Shown in pieces: positions 50,986 to 60,694 of a stretch of 64,000 nt of DNA. Source of the stretch: Chloroflexota bacterium (GTDB lineage: Bacteria; Chloroflexota; Anaerolineae; Promineifilales; Promineifilaceae); NCBI GenBank assembly GCA_013112725.1, contig JABFFZ010000019.1:1-64000 (forward strand), written 5' to 3'. The notes beneath the pieces are model-generated. The model saw nothing but the letters and a program-made list of their open reading frames with translations. It was not told the origin of the DNA and ran no database searches. Made by a program: the position numbers and the translations under genes. Every line of letters begins with the position of its first letter. Position 1 is the stretch's first letter.

Positions 50986-51549
50986 ATGTCAACACACATC
51001 AAACTAGTCAACATCGTTGCCCGCCTTTTTGCCCCCCCGTTAAGCCATTCCTTACCCATTGTCACCACCCCACAAAACCACAGGGTAGACAGAAATGTGG
51101 CGCCCGCCGTCACCCGCTCTCATCACCCCGCCATGCCTGGCCCGGTGATTATTGACATGCCCAGGCCCGTCAGACCGGTGGATACGGCTACCCTCTCCAA
51201 CTATTTGCGCATCGGCCGTACTTATCACCCTTTGTGCCGCCACGCTTTCATCGAGAAACAGATCACCGGTTATTACCATTATGAACAACGGGTGATCTAC
51301 AAAACCTGCGCGGTGGCGGCGGCTTATGCCGGCGCGTTTGGCCCCCAATCCATTGAACGACCGGATTTCTCGTACAGTATGGCCCTGTGGCGGCTTAGCC
51401 AGAAGGTGGGATACGATCTGAATACGCGCGTTGTATACGGGCCAACAGGCCGCCGCCAGCCCGTCGCCGAGGAGATGATGCAGTTGGTGGATGACAACCA
51501 CTGGACTCGTGAAGGTTTGGTGGAATGGTTGGAAAGTTTGGGCCTATAG
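50986..51549 (+). CDS. Conserved-looking protein of unknown function, 187 aa
   Basis: ATG 50986 follows TTGGAGC. The N-terminal 60 residues are Pro/His/Arg-rich without structure; the rest (about 65-187) appears folded and alpha-helical (TYHPLCRHAFIEKQITGYYHYEQRVIYKTCAVAAAYAGAFGP; a final helix NHWTREGLVEWLESLGL). Two Cys and several His could bind metal or be structural. No family is recognised. A GC-rich terminator follows directly. Confidence 0.6.
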   Translation: MSTHIKLVNIVARLFAPPLSHSLPIVTTPQNHRVDRNVAPAVTRSHHPAMPGPVIIDMPRPVRPVDTATLSNYLRIGRTYHPLCRHAFIEKQITGYYHYEQRVIYKTCAVAAAYAGAFGPQSIERPDFSYSMALWRLSQKVGYDLNTRVVYGPTGRRQPVAEEMMQLVDDNHWTREGLVEWLESLGL

Positions 51550-51552
51550 AGA

Positions 51553-51577
51553 ACCCCCGGCAACGCCGGGGGTCTTT
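51553..51577. terminator. Bidirectional-type hairpin terminator
   Basis: ACCCCCGGC and GCCGGGGGT form a perfect 9-bp stem with a 3-base loop, followed by CTTTC. It lies between two convergent genes. Confidence 0.75.
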
Positions 51578-51873
51578 CATGTCTCCACAATACAGTTCTG
51601 CCCACCGTGTTCGTTGGCTTCGTAGCCATCGGCCTGGTCGTCATTAAACCAGCTTCCATCCTCGGCATAGTAGCGGAAAGTGTAGCGTTGACCGGCCGGC
51701 AGGGTCACGGCCGTGCTGTAGGTGTTATTCGCACGCTTGGTCATCTTGTTCGCTGCCGGGTCCCAATTGTTAAATGAACCCACCACCGCCGCCGCGCCGT
51801 GGGGATTATCCAACGGCAGACTAAATGTAACCTTGACCTGTTCGGTCCCTTTGACTTTGCTTTTCTTGATCAT
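51577..51873 (-). CDS. Isoamylase-early-set / CBM48-like glycogen-binding protein
   Basis: 98 residues with a strong SD (AGGAGG). A single beta-sandwich domain: VKVTFSLPLDNPHGAAAVVGSFNNWDPAANKMTKR and RYTFRYYAEDGSWFNDDQADGYEANEHGGQN match the AMPK/isoamylase N-terminal glycogen-binding fold, with the carbohydrate-contacting Trp in FNNWDP. It probably binds alpha-glucan in the cytoplasm; no catalytic domain is attached. Confidence 0.87.
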   Translation of the reverse strand: MIKKSKVKGTEQVKVTFSLPLDNPHGAAAVVGSFNNWDPAANKMTKRANNTYSTAVTLPAGQRYTFRYYAEDGSWFNDDQADGYEANEHGGQNCIVET

Positions 51874-51989
51874 GTTTTACCTCCTCAAGAATTGTTGCCT
51901 ATAGGGTAGGGGAGAATGGATACGGCCGTAAATAGACAACCCTCACAAATAATCATAGACAGAAATCAACAAGTTGAATCCGGCCGGCG

Positions 51990-52250
51990 TCACAGCAGCG
52001 AAACCAGGATCATACGCAGGGCTGCCAATCCCAACAGAATAATCAACGGGCTGAAATCAAGGCCACCTTGCGGCGGTACCAGGCGCCGCACCGGTTCCAT
52101 GATTGGCTCCGTCACCTGATACACCAACTGTGCCAGTCGCCCCCACGTAGGATCATATGGGTCAATACGCGCAAACGAAATCACCATCCGCGCCAGAAAC
52201 AGGATGAGTAACAGCCAGTAAATAGCATTAACGAGCGTAATTAAAAACAT
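51990..52250 (-). CDS. YggT family membrane protein
   Basis: 86 residues, two transmembrane helices with the YggT signature PIMEPVRRLVPPQGGLDFSPLIILLGL. The family is linked to cell division and osmotic or K+ homeostasis, but has no settled function. AGGAGAA precedes the ATG. Confidence 0.88.
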   Translation of the reverse strand: MFLITLVNAIYWLLLILFLARMVISFARIDPYDPTWGRLAQLVYQVTEPIMEPVRRLVPPQGGLDFSPLIILLGLAALRMILVSLL

Positions 52251-52390
52251 GATTCTCCTTATTTAAATGACAGGGCAATGAGGTGATAAGGTAACAAGGT
52301 GATGGCCCTATTTTTTTAGTTTGCACGATTTGACAACGAGCGTCAAATGGCGTTCATTTTGCCCCAACTTACCAGCTTTTGTTGTTGGGC

Positions 52391-52828
52391 TTATTCCCGG
52401 ACGATAAGCCAGACCCCCAGTATCAAAATGAGAATACCGGCGGCTTTTTGCGGGTTCAACGGCCGTAGCTCACCCCCCAACCACCCAAAATGATCAAAAA
52501 CAGCGCCCAACACAAATTGGGTCGTCACCATGATAGTAAAAGCCGCTGCCAGCCCCAGTCGGGGCACAGAATAGCTGATGGCGCCAATGATAAGCAGGCC
52601 ACATACCCCGGCCAGCGCCACATACCAGGGCACCGTGCGAAACGCCGTCAGGTTGCCGCCACGCAAAGCCACCATCACCAGGGCAATAATCAACCCGCCC
52701 AAACCATAGGTGATAAAGACGCTCTCCACCGTGCCCATGCCTCTGTCCATCATACCGTTGAAACGCGCCTGAATGACCACCGCTACCCCACCGATGATGG
52801 CTATCAAAATGGGTAAATAACTCCACAT
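52391..52828 (-). CDS. YdcZ/DUF606 family DMT transporter
   Basis: About 145 residues from ATG 52828, chosen for GAAGGAG upstream; the extension to 52909 is outside the family. Five hydrophobic helices, ARFNGMMDRGMGTVESVFITYGLGG and TTQFVLGAVFDHFGWLG are typical. Small multidrug/metabolite-transporter fold; substrate unknown. Confidence 0.85.
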   Translation of the reverse strand: MWSYLPILIAIIGGVAVVIQARFNGMMDRGMGTVESVFITYGLGGLIIALVMVALRGGNLTAFRTVPWYVALAGVCGLLIIGAISYSVPRLGLAAAFTIMVTTQFVLGAVFDHFGWLGGELRPLNPQKAAGILILILGVWLIVRE

Positions 52829-52968
52829 GGGCTTTTCTCCTTCGTAAATGGGACGCAGATTCTCGTGGATGACGCGGACAAACGTTGTGAATAGGCGTCC
52901 TGTTTTCATTCATTGTGGTGGGCTGCTGCCCATGAAGTCTCCTGGGAAATTATGTAATTGAGTTGTGA

Positions 52969-53067
52969 TGTAACACGATTTGCCAAATCGTGCTACACAT
53001 GCACCGATGAAAAGATCGTTTTCATAAGAGTAATTGAGTAATAACCCAATTACCCAATTACTCAATT
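52969..53067. repeat. Palindrome TGTARCACGATTTG plus GGGTAATT array
   Basis: Arms at 52969-52982 and 52984-52997 with one mismatch. About 30 bp on, TAATTGAGTAATAACCCAATTACCCAATTACTCAATTACC forms a second hairpin overlapping the 3' end of the ABC ATPase gene. Confidence 0.75.
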
Positions 53068-54074
53068 ACCTTCTTCCACCGTAATTTATGCAGCCATTGT
53101 TGTAAACGGCCGTCCTCTTTCTCCTCTGCTGCCTCTACCTGCTGCCGCAGTTCGGACGGTAGCTGGTGCAAATCTTCCGGCGGCACCGGACGAATAATGA
53201 GATGATTGTCCACCAGTTCCATGCGGGCACGGCCGTGTAAATTCAGCGCCTCCCGGTACTGCTTCGGCAGTTGCAGCCGCCCCACCGAATCCAACACCAC
53301 CAACTCCTCAAAATGGTCATCGTGGTGTTCACTGGCCGCCCCCGTGACCGTTGCCGTGGCCGTTTCCGGCTGGCGACGGCGGCGCACCGTCTCGCTGGCG
53401 GCCTTGCCATCCCGAATTTGCATCACCCGCTGCACATGCCGGGCAATGGTCGGGTCGTGGCTCACAATCAGAATTGTCAGCCCCAACTCCCGGTTCAACG
53501 CCTGGAACGCTTCGTAAATGGTCAGGGCGGTGGCCGAATCCAGTTCGCCGGTGGGTTCGTCCGCCAGCAAAATCCGGGGATTATTCGCCAGCGCCACGGC
53601 AATCGCCACCCGCTGCTGTTCCCCACCGGACATCTGCCCCAGTTTGTGGTGACGGCGGTGGGACAGTTGCACCATTTCTAGCAGTTCGGCGGCGTGTTGG
53701 CGGGTGCGACGGCCGTGAACGCCCGCCAGCGTCATCGGCATTTCCACATTTTCCAGCGCATTCAGGTAGGGAATCAGGTTGCGCGCCCCCTGCTGCCAGA
53801 CAAACCCCACCTTCTCCCGGCGGTATTTGTTAATTTGTGCGTCCGACAATTTGAGCAGATCATGGCCGTCTACGATTGTTTTGCCGGCCGACGGCCGTAC
53901 CAATCCCCCCAACACATTCATCAACGTAGACTTGCCAGAACCGCTGGCCCCCACAATGCCCATCAACTCGCCGCGCTGCACCGTCAGTTCCAACCCTTGC
54001 AGCGCCAACACCTCCACATCCTGAATCTTATAAATCTTGACTAAGTTCTCACAAAGAATAATCGGTTCAGCCAT
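53058..54074 (-). CDS. ABC transporter ATPase fused to an AbrB/SpoVT-like domain
   Basis: 338 residues. A LolD/MacB-type NBD (about 1-225): Walker [40 protein letters not shown], signature [17 protein letters not shown], Walker [14 protein letters not shown]. After a linker (about 228-252) comes [30 protein letters not shown] (about 255-290), which has the swapped-hairpin character of AbrB/MraZ-type DNA-binding domains (usually VDSKGRIxLPKxxRExLGL). The MacB-type NBD would pair with an FtsX-like permease such as the one at 62779-64000. The C-terminal domain could regulate the NBD or bind DNA. Confidence 0.83.
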   Translation of the reverse strand: MAEPIILCENLVKIYKIQDVEVLALQGLELTVQRGELMGIVGASGSGKSTLMNVLGGLVRPSAGKTIVDGHDLLKLSDAQINKYRREKVGFVWQQGARNLIPYLNALENVEMPMTLAGVHGRRTRQHAAELLEMVQLSHRRHHKLGQMSGGEQQRVAIAVALANNPRILLADEPTGELDSATALTIYEAFQALNRELGLTILIVSHDPTIARHVQRVMQIRDGKAASETVRRRRQPETATATVTGAASEHHDDHFEELVVLDSVGRLQLPKQYREALNLHGRARMELVDNHLIIRPVPPEDLHQLPSELRQQVEAAEEKEDGRLQQWLHKLRWKKVIE

Positions 54075-54091
54075 CGTTTTGTTGTTCCAGG

Positions 54092-55198
54092 TTAACTGCT
54101 GATCAGAAAGGATTCTAAAGGTACAGTTTTCATAGCTTCAGCCAGATACAAGTGAATGTCGCTGCGAGGCATTGTCACTAATGGATGCACGAATCCCATA
54201 CGTTGATGAAGAATTTGGGCTACTTCTTGTGGCCAGTAAGCCAGGCTCATTTGGACAATATCGCCTTCGACACGACGCGCCAGTTCTTTGATGCGACTCC
54301 CCGCACCAATACGGTCTACAATAATAATCGTTGCCAGATACCAGGTGGAACGGCCGAGACTAATCTCCCACTCAAACCGGGTTACTTTGTCTAAGGAAAT
54401 CTCTGGATTCCCCCGCCCAATGAAACCAATATCGAATCTGACCCCTTTGCCTGCTTCCCACAGAGCGGTCGCATCACTTTCACGCCGATCCTCTTGCGAA
54501 GATAGCCAAAATTCGCGCTGAAAACCAACGGCTCCACTCGTGCCTGTATGCTGAAAACCAAGAACAGCAAGCAGGGAACCCAATACCAACCGTTCAAACA
54601 ATTTCCCATAAAGAGATTTTTCTGATCCACGAATAGCCAGCGTTTGCGCTCCCACTGCTCCCAACAAGTACAACATAAAAGCCCACCCCAAATCGGCCAC
54701 GAACTCATTGTTCAGGAAAATTTTTGCCTGTAGAGGCCCATAATTCTCAACACTCTGAGTTATTACTTCCTGGTAAACAGCCTCATAACGCAAGCGATAT
54801 TCAGTCAGCAGTTCGGCATCATCACGCAATACATTTTGTGAGGCTTTGTCAGTCAAACCCAATACCCATTGGGCCATCCACTTTTCGGAACGAGACAAAC
54901 GCTTCTGCCGTAACATCCTTTCGGCAATTTCAGGTAATTTTTCCACAAAATCAGGTTGAGAAGCAGCACCGCGTAGCATCATGGCAACAGTGGCAGCATT
55001 GAGGGCAGCCAGACGACGGCGCGTTAGCATTTCCGTAGAATCACGCAAATTGCGACCAGAAAGCACATCCAGGACGACCGTTCGTACCGTCTCCATGCCT
55101 ATCTTTTGAATCAAGTCGTTGCCACTGGCATTCAATAATGCTTTGGCATTGTCATCAAGCAGGTGAAGAAAACTGATAAAAGGTTCGTGTTGGGTCAT
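54092..55198 (-). CDS. Putative type II restriction endonuclease, CfrBI-like
   Basis: 368 residues, beginning 8 bp after the methyltransferase stop on the same strand. The C-terminal half contains GVRFDIGFIGRGNPEISLDKVTRFEWEISL, where an acidic beta-strand followed by E-x-E could serve as a PD-(D/E)xK-type metal site. Its position next to a TSPPY methyltransferase and the overall pattern recall CfrBI-type nucleases (site CCWWGG in the namesake). The family call is from recollection and moderate; the role as the restriction half of the pair is stronger. Confidence 0.62.
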   Translation of the reverse strand: MTQHEPFISFLHLLDDNAKALLNASGNDLIQKIGMETVRTVVLDVLSGRNLRDSTEMLTRRRLAALNAATVAMMLRGAASQPDFVEKLPEIAERMLRQKRLSRSEKWMAQWVLGLTDKASQNVLRDDAELLTEYRLRYEAVYQEVITQSVENYGPLQAKIFLNNEFVADLGWAFMLYLLGAVGAQTLAIRGSEKSLYGKLFERLVLGSLLAVLGFQHTGTSGAVGFQREFWLSSQEDRRESDATALWEAGKGVRFDIGFIGRGNPEISLDKVTRFEWEISLGRSTWYLATIIIVDRIGAGSRIKELARRVEGDIVQMSLAYWPQEVAQILHQRMGFVHPLVTMPRSDIHLYLAEAMKTVPLESFLISS

Positions 55199-55206
55199 GA
55201 ATCACA

Positions 55207-56424
55207 CTATAGCAACATATTGTCCACAGTAATGGGAGGACAATTCAGGCACAAGACCTCGGCTGCTTCTTTGCCAAGCCATAGTTTGGCCCGTTCACGT
55301 ATCAAATTCACATATTTAGGTTCCTGGTCAATCAGGACGAAACGCCGTTTGGCTTTGGCGGCTGCCAGACCCACCGTGCCAGAGCCGGCAAAGGGGTCTA
55401 GCACCACGTCATCCACAAAGGAGTAGTAGGCGATAACTTTGGCAGCTAATTCTTCCGGGAAAATGGCCGGATGCTCTTTGTCAAAGGTTGGGGAAATTTG
55501 CCAGATGTTGGTGACTTCATAACCATCTTCTATTTTTGATGCCTGAACAAGTTCCTGATTGGGATGGGTGCGAATGTTCCAATCAATCAGATGGGGCGAC
55601 TGTTTGCGATAAACCAGAATGTATTCGGTGACGGGCACAGGTTTGTATTGCAGGGGGTTACGGTCAGCGGCAAAACGTCGCCCACGTCCGGTAGCCCAAC
55701 CCGCGCCTTCCGGTTTGGCCCAGATGATGTCGTCAATAAAATCGTAGCCCTCTTCGACAAACAGCCGGTGTATATCAAAAGGGACAGCGATGCGCCGGGA
55801 GGATTGGGTGCGGTTGGCGCGGCGAATGAGAACGGGGGAAATGTTCATCACAAAAAAGCGTCCCTCGTTCAACACGCGATGGCTGGCGCGAATAATTTTG
55901 CGCATTTTCAGCAGGTACTCTTCATAGGTGATGTAATCTTCGTATTCGGGGCGGGCATTGAAATAGGGCGGGGAAGTGAAAATCAGGTCTACAGAGGCTT
56001 CCGGTAGTTCAGACAGAACCTCTTCCGCATCACCCAAAGCGATAGTGTTGCGCAGATTGGATGGTTTATAGCTTTTTGGGTGCGTAGCTGCGGTTGGTTT
56101 GGCGCTTTTGCGGTGCAAGAGTCGGGCCTCCAACAGTTCGGGAGCGGTTGTCTTGTCTTGTAACAGCAATGAGGAATAAGCATCTATGACAATTTCACCA
56201 ATGCGCTCCTGCGAATGTTTGCCCACCAGAGGGACGCGCCAGACGTGATAGCGGTCATCAATCTCCGGCAGGCCAAAAGCGACAGCGCCATCCAGGTCTA
56301 CGCTTTCCAGCCAGACAGCCGATACCTGGCGCGCCCCTTCGACATTGAGGACGCAATACTTTCGTTTTTCAGCTACCGTGTCCTTGAGTTCAGCCGTTTC
56401 TAAGTCCTGATTCTCGTATTCCAT
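55207..56424 (-). CDS. Site-specific DNA methyltransferase (TSPPY, probable N4-cytosine)
   Basis: About 405 residues from ATG 56424. The catalytic motif IV is LIFTSPPYFNARP at about 195, followed by the SAM-binding motif I VVLDPFAGSGTVGLAAAKAKRRFVLIDQEP near residue 350. Order IV then I is the beta class; TSPPY suggests N4-cytosine methylation. The N-terminal 140 residues form an extra region (VWLESVDLDGAVAFGLPEID). It protects host DNA from the nuclease encoded next. Whether it has any link with the ACGGCCGT octamer is not known. Confidence 0.88.
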   Translation of the reverse strand: MEYENQDLETAELKDTVAEKRKYCVLNVEGARQVSAVWLESVDLDGAVAFGLPEIDDRYHVWRVPLVGKHSQERIGEIVIDAYSSLLLQDKTTAPELLEARLLHRKSAKPTAATHPKSYKPSNLRNTIALGDAEEVLSELPEASVDLIFTSPPYFNARPEYEDYITYEEYLLKMRKIIRASHRVLNEGRFFVMNISPVLIRRANRTQSSRRIAVPFDIHRLFVEEGYDFIDDIIWAKPEGAGWATGRGRRFAADRNPLQYKPVPVTEYILVYRKQSPHLIDWNIRTHPNQELVQASKIEDGYEVTNIWQISPTFDKEHPAIFPEELAAKVIAYYSFVDDVVLDPFAGSGTVGLAAAKAKRRFVLIDQEPKYVNLIRERAKLWLGKEAAEVLCLNCPPITVDNMLL

Positions 56425-56473
56425 GCGCCAATGTTGCCTGATTGCTGTGATTTTGCAAATAGCGGATTCTGTT

Positions 56474-57076
56474 TTACGTTCCGTTGCGAATGTCGGCCAG
56501 GGCTTCGGCCGTATACACAATTTCGCTGAACACGGCCGTACATCCCCCACCCATGGGCGACTGTGCCGAAAAGTTGACGGTGGCGTTTTCCAGGTTGGCA
56601 GAAGAGAAATAGCGGATGAGTTGCCAGCTACGGCCGTCTACCGACGCATGAAACGCATACGCCCCCACCAGCTTTGCCACCCGCAAATACACTTCATTTC
56701 CCGCGATCACCATCGAATTGCAATCATCTGATACCTCACGGGTGATGACCGTCACAATCATCGGCTCCCGTTGTGGCGAAAATTCAAAGGCCAGTTTGGC
56801 CCAATGGTTCTCATCCGCCCACAAAATAAAGGCGCCAGCGTCGAAAGTCGCTTGAAAATCAACCTGCACCTTCGCCTGAACGATAAAAACAGCCTCAGGT
56901 GTGAAGGCGAGGCGTGAGGAGTTGGCCTGCGTATACTCGCCCCGTGGGTCATTAAACAAGTCAGTTTGCGCGCCTGCCACGATTTTCAGGCGGTTTTCCA
57001 CCAGTTCATAGCTTATCGGTGGCACAGTCCATGTTAATTGGCCTGGTATTGTCAGCAGAAGTATCGGTTCATTCAT
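56474..57076 (-). CDS. DUF1349 family protein
   Basis: About 200 residues from ATG 57076, two bases after the manA stop, indicating coupling. A concanavalin-like beta-sandwich: FDAGAFILWADENHWAKLAFEFSP, REVSDDCNSMVI, LRVAKLVGAYAFHASVDGRSWQLIRYFS. The family is linked to carbohydrate-active proteins without an established activity. It probably binds a sugar related to the mannose-6-phosphate pathway; that is inference from position. Confidence 0.8.
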   Translation of the reverse strand: MNEPILLLTIPGQLTWTVPPISYELVENRLKIVAGAQTDLFNDPRGEYTQANSSRLAFTPEAVFIVQAKVQVDFQATFDAGAFILWADENHWAKLAFEFSPQREPMIVTVITREVSDDCNSMVIAGNEVYLRVAKLVGAYAFHASVDGRSWQLIRYFSSANLENATVNFSAQSPMGGGCTAVFSEIVYTAEALADIRNGT

Positions 57077-57078
57077 CT

Positions 57079-58431
<1,353 letters not shown>

Positions 58432-58543
58432 GTGAAATCAGGCTGTCTCTCCGGGCTTCACTTTACGGCAAGGCCATAATTGTAACCCACAGACCTGGCG
58501 GCACAAACCAGCATACACTGGCGCCACTTCTCAACTATCTGCT

Positions 58544-60349
58544 ATGAACCCTGATAGCACCACCCCTTCCCAGCCAGAAATGGCGCACTTCCTGAGTGGG
58601 CTGCGCGATATGGTGCTGTTTGAAACAACCGCCCAACGCCAGCAAGTGTATGCCCAATGGGAAAAACCATTGCCGACCCGTGTCGCCGACGGCTACGCCA
58701 TTGAAAATGTCTCCTTGAAAGAGATACACCGTGACGGCCGTGTAACCCTCACCTGTTCGCGCAACACCTCCCGTTTTCGCCCGGGCGACATTTTGCGGCT
58801 CAGCCGGAACAACCCCTTTGCCCATGATGGGGTCATGGTCAACCTGGTGGAAGACGAAGAGACAGAACTGGTCATTTCCAGCGAGGAGGTTATTCCCTGG
58901 GAGAAAAAGCTAGAGCCGCCCGATGGCTGGACGCTGGACATCGGCTTTATTGACCTCAGCAGCTATATTATTGGCGCTCTGGCCGAAGCCGGGGACAGCC
59001 TGATCGGCCGCGAGCGCATCCTGCCCCTGCTCATGGGCCGCCTGGCGCCAACCATTGATCCCGGCCTCTATGCACGGGGCTTAGATATTGGCGAAACGCT
59101 GGAACTCAATTGGAGCCAGAGTGAAGCACTGGCCAACGCCTATGCCGCCGATCTGGTTTACCTGGTGCAAGGCCCACCCGGCACCGGCAAAACCCGCGTA
59201 TTGGCCACCCTGGCGCGGGCGTTGGTGGCCGATGGACAACGGGTGCTGATCTGCGCCTTTACCCACCGGGCCATCAATAACGCCCTCAACGCCCTGGTTA
59301 AACAAGACCCGGACGCGGCCGCCATCAAGGTGGGCCACCCCCTGCAAACAGATGACCTGCGCGTACCCAATTACGAATCCTTTCACGAATCGCCGCTGGC
59401 GGAGATGAGCGGCGGTTATGTGGTGGGCGCGACCCCCTTTGCCACCCGCACCAAACGGTTGGGCTATGTGGAGTTTGACACGGTTATCTTTGACGAAGCC
59501 AGCCAGATCACGCTGCCGCTGGCGGTGATGGGCATGTTGGCCGGGCACAAGTACATCTTTTTTGGCGACCAGAAACAGTTGCCGCCGGTGCTGACCACCC
59601 GGCTGACCGGCGGCGCGTTCCGCGAATCGGTCTTTGACTCTCTGGCCGGCGGCAATTTTGAGACGATGTTAACCGATACCTACCGGCTGAATGAGGCGCT
59701 GACGGCCTGGCCCAGCCGGCACTTTTATGATGGGCTGCTCACGGCCGTGCCCCCCATCCGCCAGCGCACCATAGAATACCCATCGCCGCCAGGCCGCCTG
59801 ACTGAGATTTTGCGCCCGGACGAGCCGAAGGTGTTCTGGGATTTGGCCCACCACAACAATACCGTTTACAGCCACAAAGAAGCCTATGCCGTCGTTGACC
59901 TGATTACCACCTTGCTGGCCTGTGGCATCCCACCGGTGGAAATCGGCGTAGTTGCCCCCTATCGCGCTCAGGGACGCCTCATTCGCAACCTGCTGCGGAA
60001 ATTTGTGCCAGACACGGCCGTGCGCCGCGACCTGGTAATAGACACTGTAGAACGGATGCAAGGGCAAGAGCGCGACCTGATCATTCTCACATTGACCACC
60101 TCCAATCCCGGTTTTGCCGCCAACGTCGCCGAATTTTTCTTCCAACCGGAACGGCTTAACGTGGCCGTCACCCGCCCGCGCTGCAAGCTCATCATCATTG
60201 GCAGCCGCTTTGTGCTTAACACCCAAACCGGCGACCCCGCATTACAGGCGACCGTCTCCCTGCTAGAAAGCCTGTTAGAAAGCTGTGTTTACATTCCCTA
60301 CACAGGCGACCCTTCGCCGCAGATATGGGAAAATCATGAGTTATACTGA
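58544..60349 (+). CDS. SF1B (Upf1/DNA2-like) helicase
   Basis: 601 residues. N-terminal about 200 residues form a beta-rich region (RVTLTCSRNTSRFRPGDILRLSRNN...) of unclear function, then the helicase core: motif I VQGPPGTGKTRVLA at about 207, motif II FDEASQITLP, motif III GDQKQLPPVL, motif IV region VVAPYRAQGRL, motif V ERMQGQERDLII and motif VI NVAVTRPRCKLIIIG. It unwinds nucleic acid with 5'-3' polarity in its relatives. The start ATG lacks a clear SD. It is followed by a second helicase gene 345 bp away, across the largest repeat array in the window. Confidence 0.88.
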   Translation: MNPDSTTPSQPEMAHFLSGLRDMVLFETTAQRQQVYAQWEKPLPTRVADGYAIENVSLKEIHRDGRVTLTCSRNTSRFRPGDILRLSRNNPFAHDGVMVNLVEDEETELVISSEEVIPWEKKLEPPDGWTLDIGFIDLSSYIIGALAEAGDSLIGRERILPLLMGRLAPTIDPGLYARGLDIGETLELNWSQSEALANAYAADLVYLVQGPPGTGKTRVLATLARALVADGQRVLICAFTHRAINNALNALVKQDPDAAAIKVGHPLQTDDLRVPNYESFHESPLAEMSGGYVVGATPFATRTKRLGYVEFDTVIFDEASQITLPLAVMGMLAGHKYIFFGDQKQLPPVLTTRLTGGAFRESVFDSLAGGNFETMLTDTYRLNEALTAWPSRHFYDGLLTAVPPIRQRTIEYPSPPGRLTEILRPDEPKVFWDLAHHNNTVYSHKEAYAVVDLITTLLACGIPPVEIGVVAPYRAQGRLIRNLLRKFVPDTAVRRDLVIDTVERMQGQERDLIILTLTTSNPGFAANVAEFFFQPERLNVAVTRPRCKLIIIGSRFVLNTQTGDPALQATVSLLESLLESCVYIPYTGDPSPQIWENHELY

Positions 60350-60365
60350 TTTCGTGGGGGACGGC

Positions 60366-60645
60366 GTGATACGTGACGAGTGATATGTGACGAGTGATAT
60401 GTGACGAGTGATATGTGACGAGTGATATGTGACGAGTGATATGTGACGAGTGATATGTGACGAGTGATACGTGACGAGTGATATGTGACGAGTGATATGT
60501 GACGAGTGATATGTGACGAGTGATATGTGACGAGTGATATGTGACGAGTGATACGTGATGCGTGAAAAAATCACTCGTCACTCGTCACTCGTCACTCGTC
60601 ACTCGTCACTCGTCACTCGTCACCCGTCACCCGTCACGCATCACA
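60366..60645. repeat. Large inverted minisatellite (unit GTGACGAGTGATAT / CGTCACT)
   Basis: About 13 tandem copies of the 14-bp unit TGACGAGTGATATG (two 7-bp halves) occupy 60370-60560, followed by about nine copies of the complementary heptamer CGTCACT at 60575-60640. The two halves can pair into a hairpin of more than 60 bp. The minus-strand ORFs through it are repeats of HSSHITRHISLVT and are not genes. A related array lies at 62683-62783, on the other side of the next gene. Confidence 0.95.
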
Positions 60646-60694
60646 CTCTGCCAACCCCCTGAGTTTCCAAAGGTCCAAAATCCTTGATAACACC

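Noticed and set aside
60216..60581. Minus-strand ORFs made of HSSHITRHISLVT repeats
   Set aside because: They are translations of the 14-bp minisatellite; a period of 7 or 14 keeps several frames open by chance.
60366..60645. Possible CRISPR array
   Set aside because: Units are 7 or 14 bp without unique spacers, and no cas gene is nearby.
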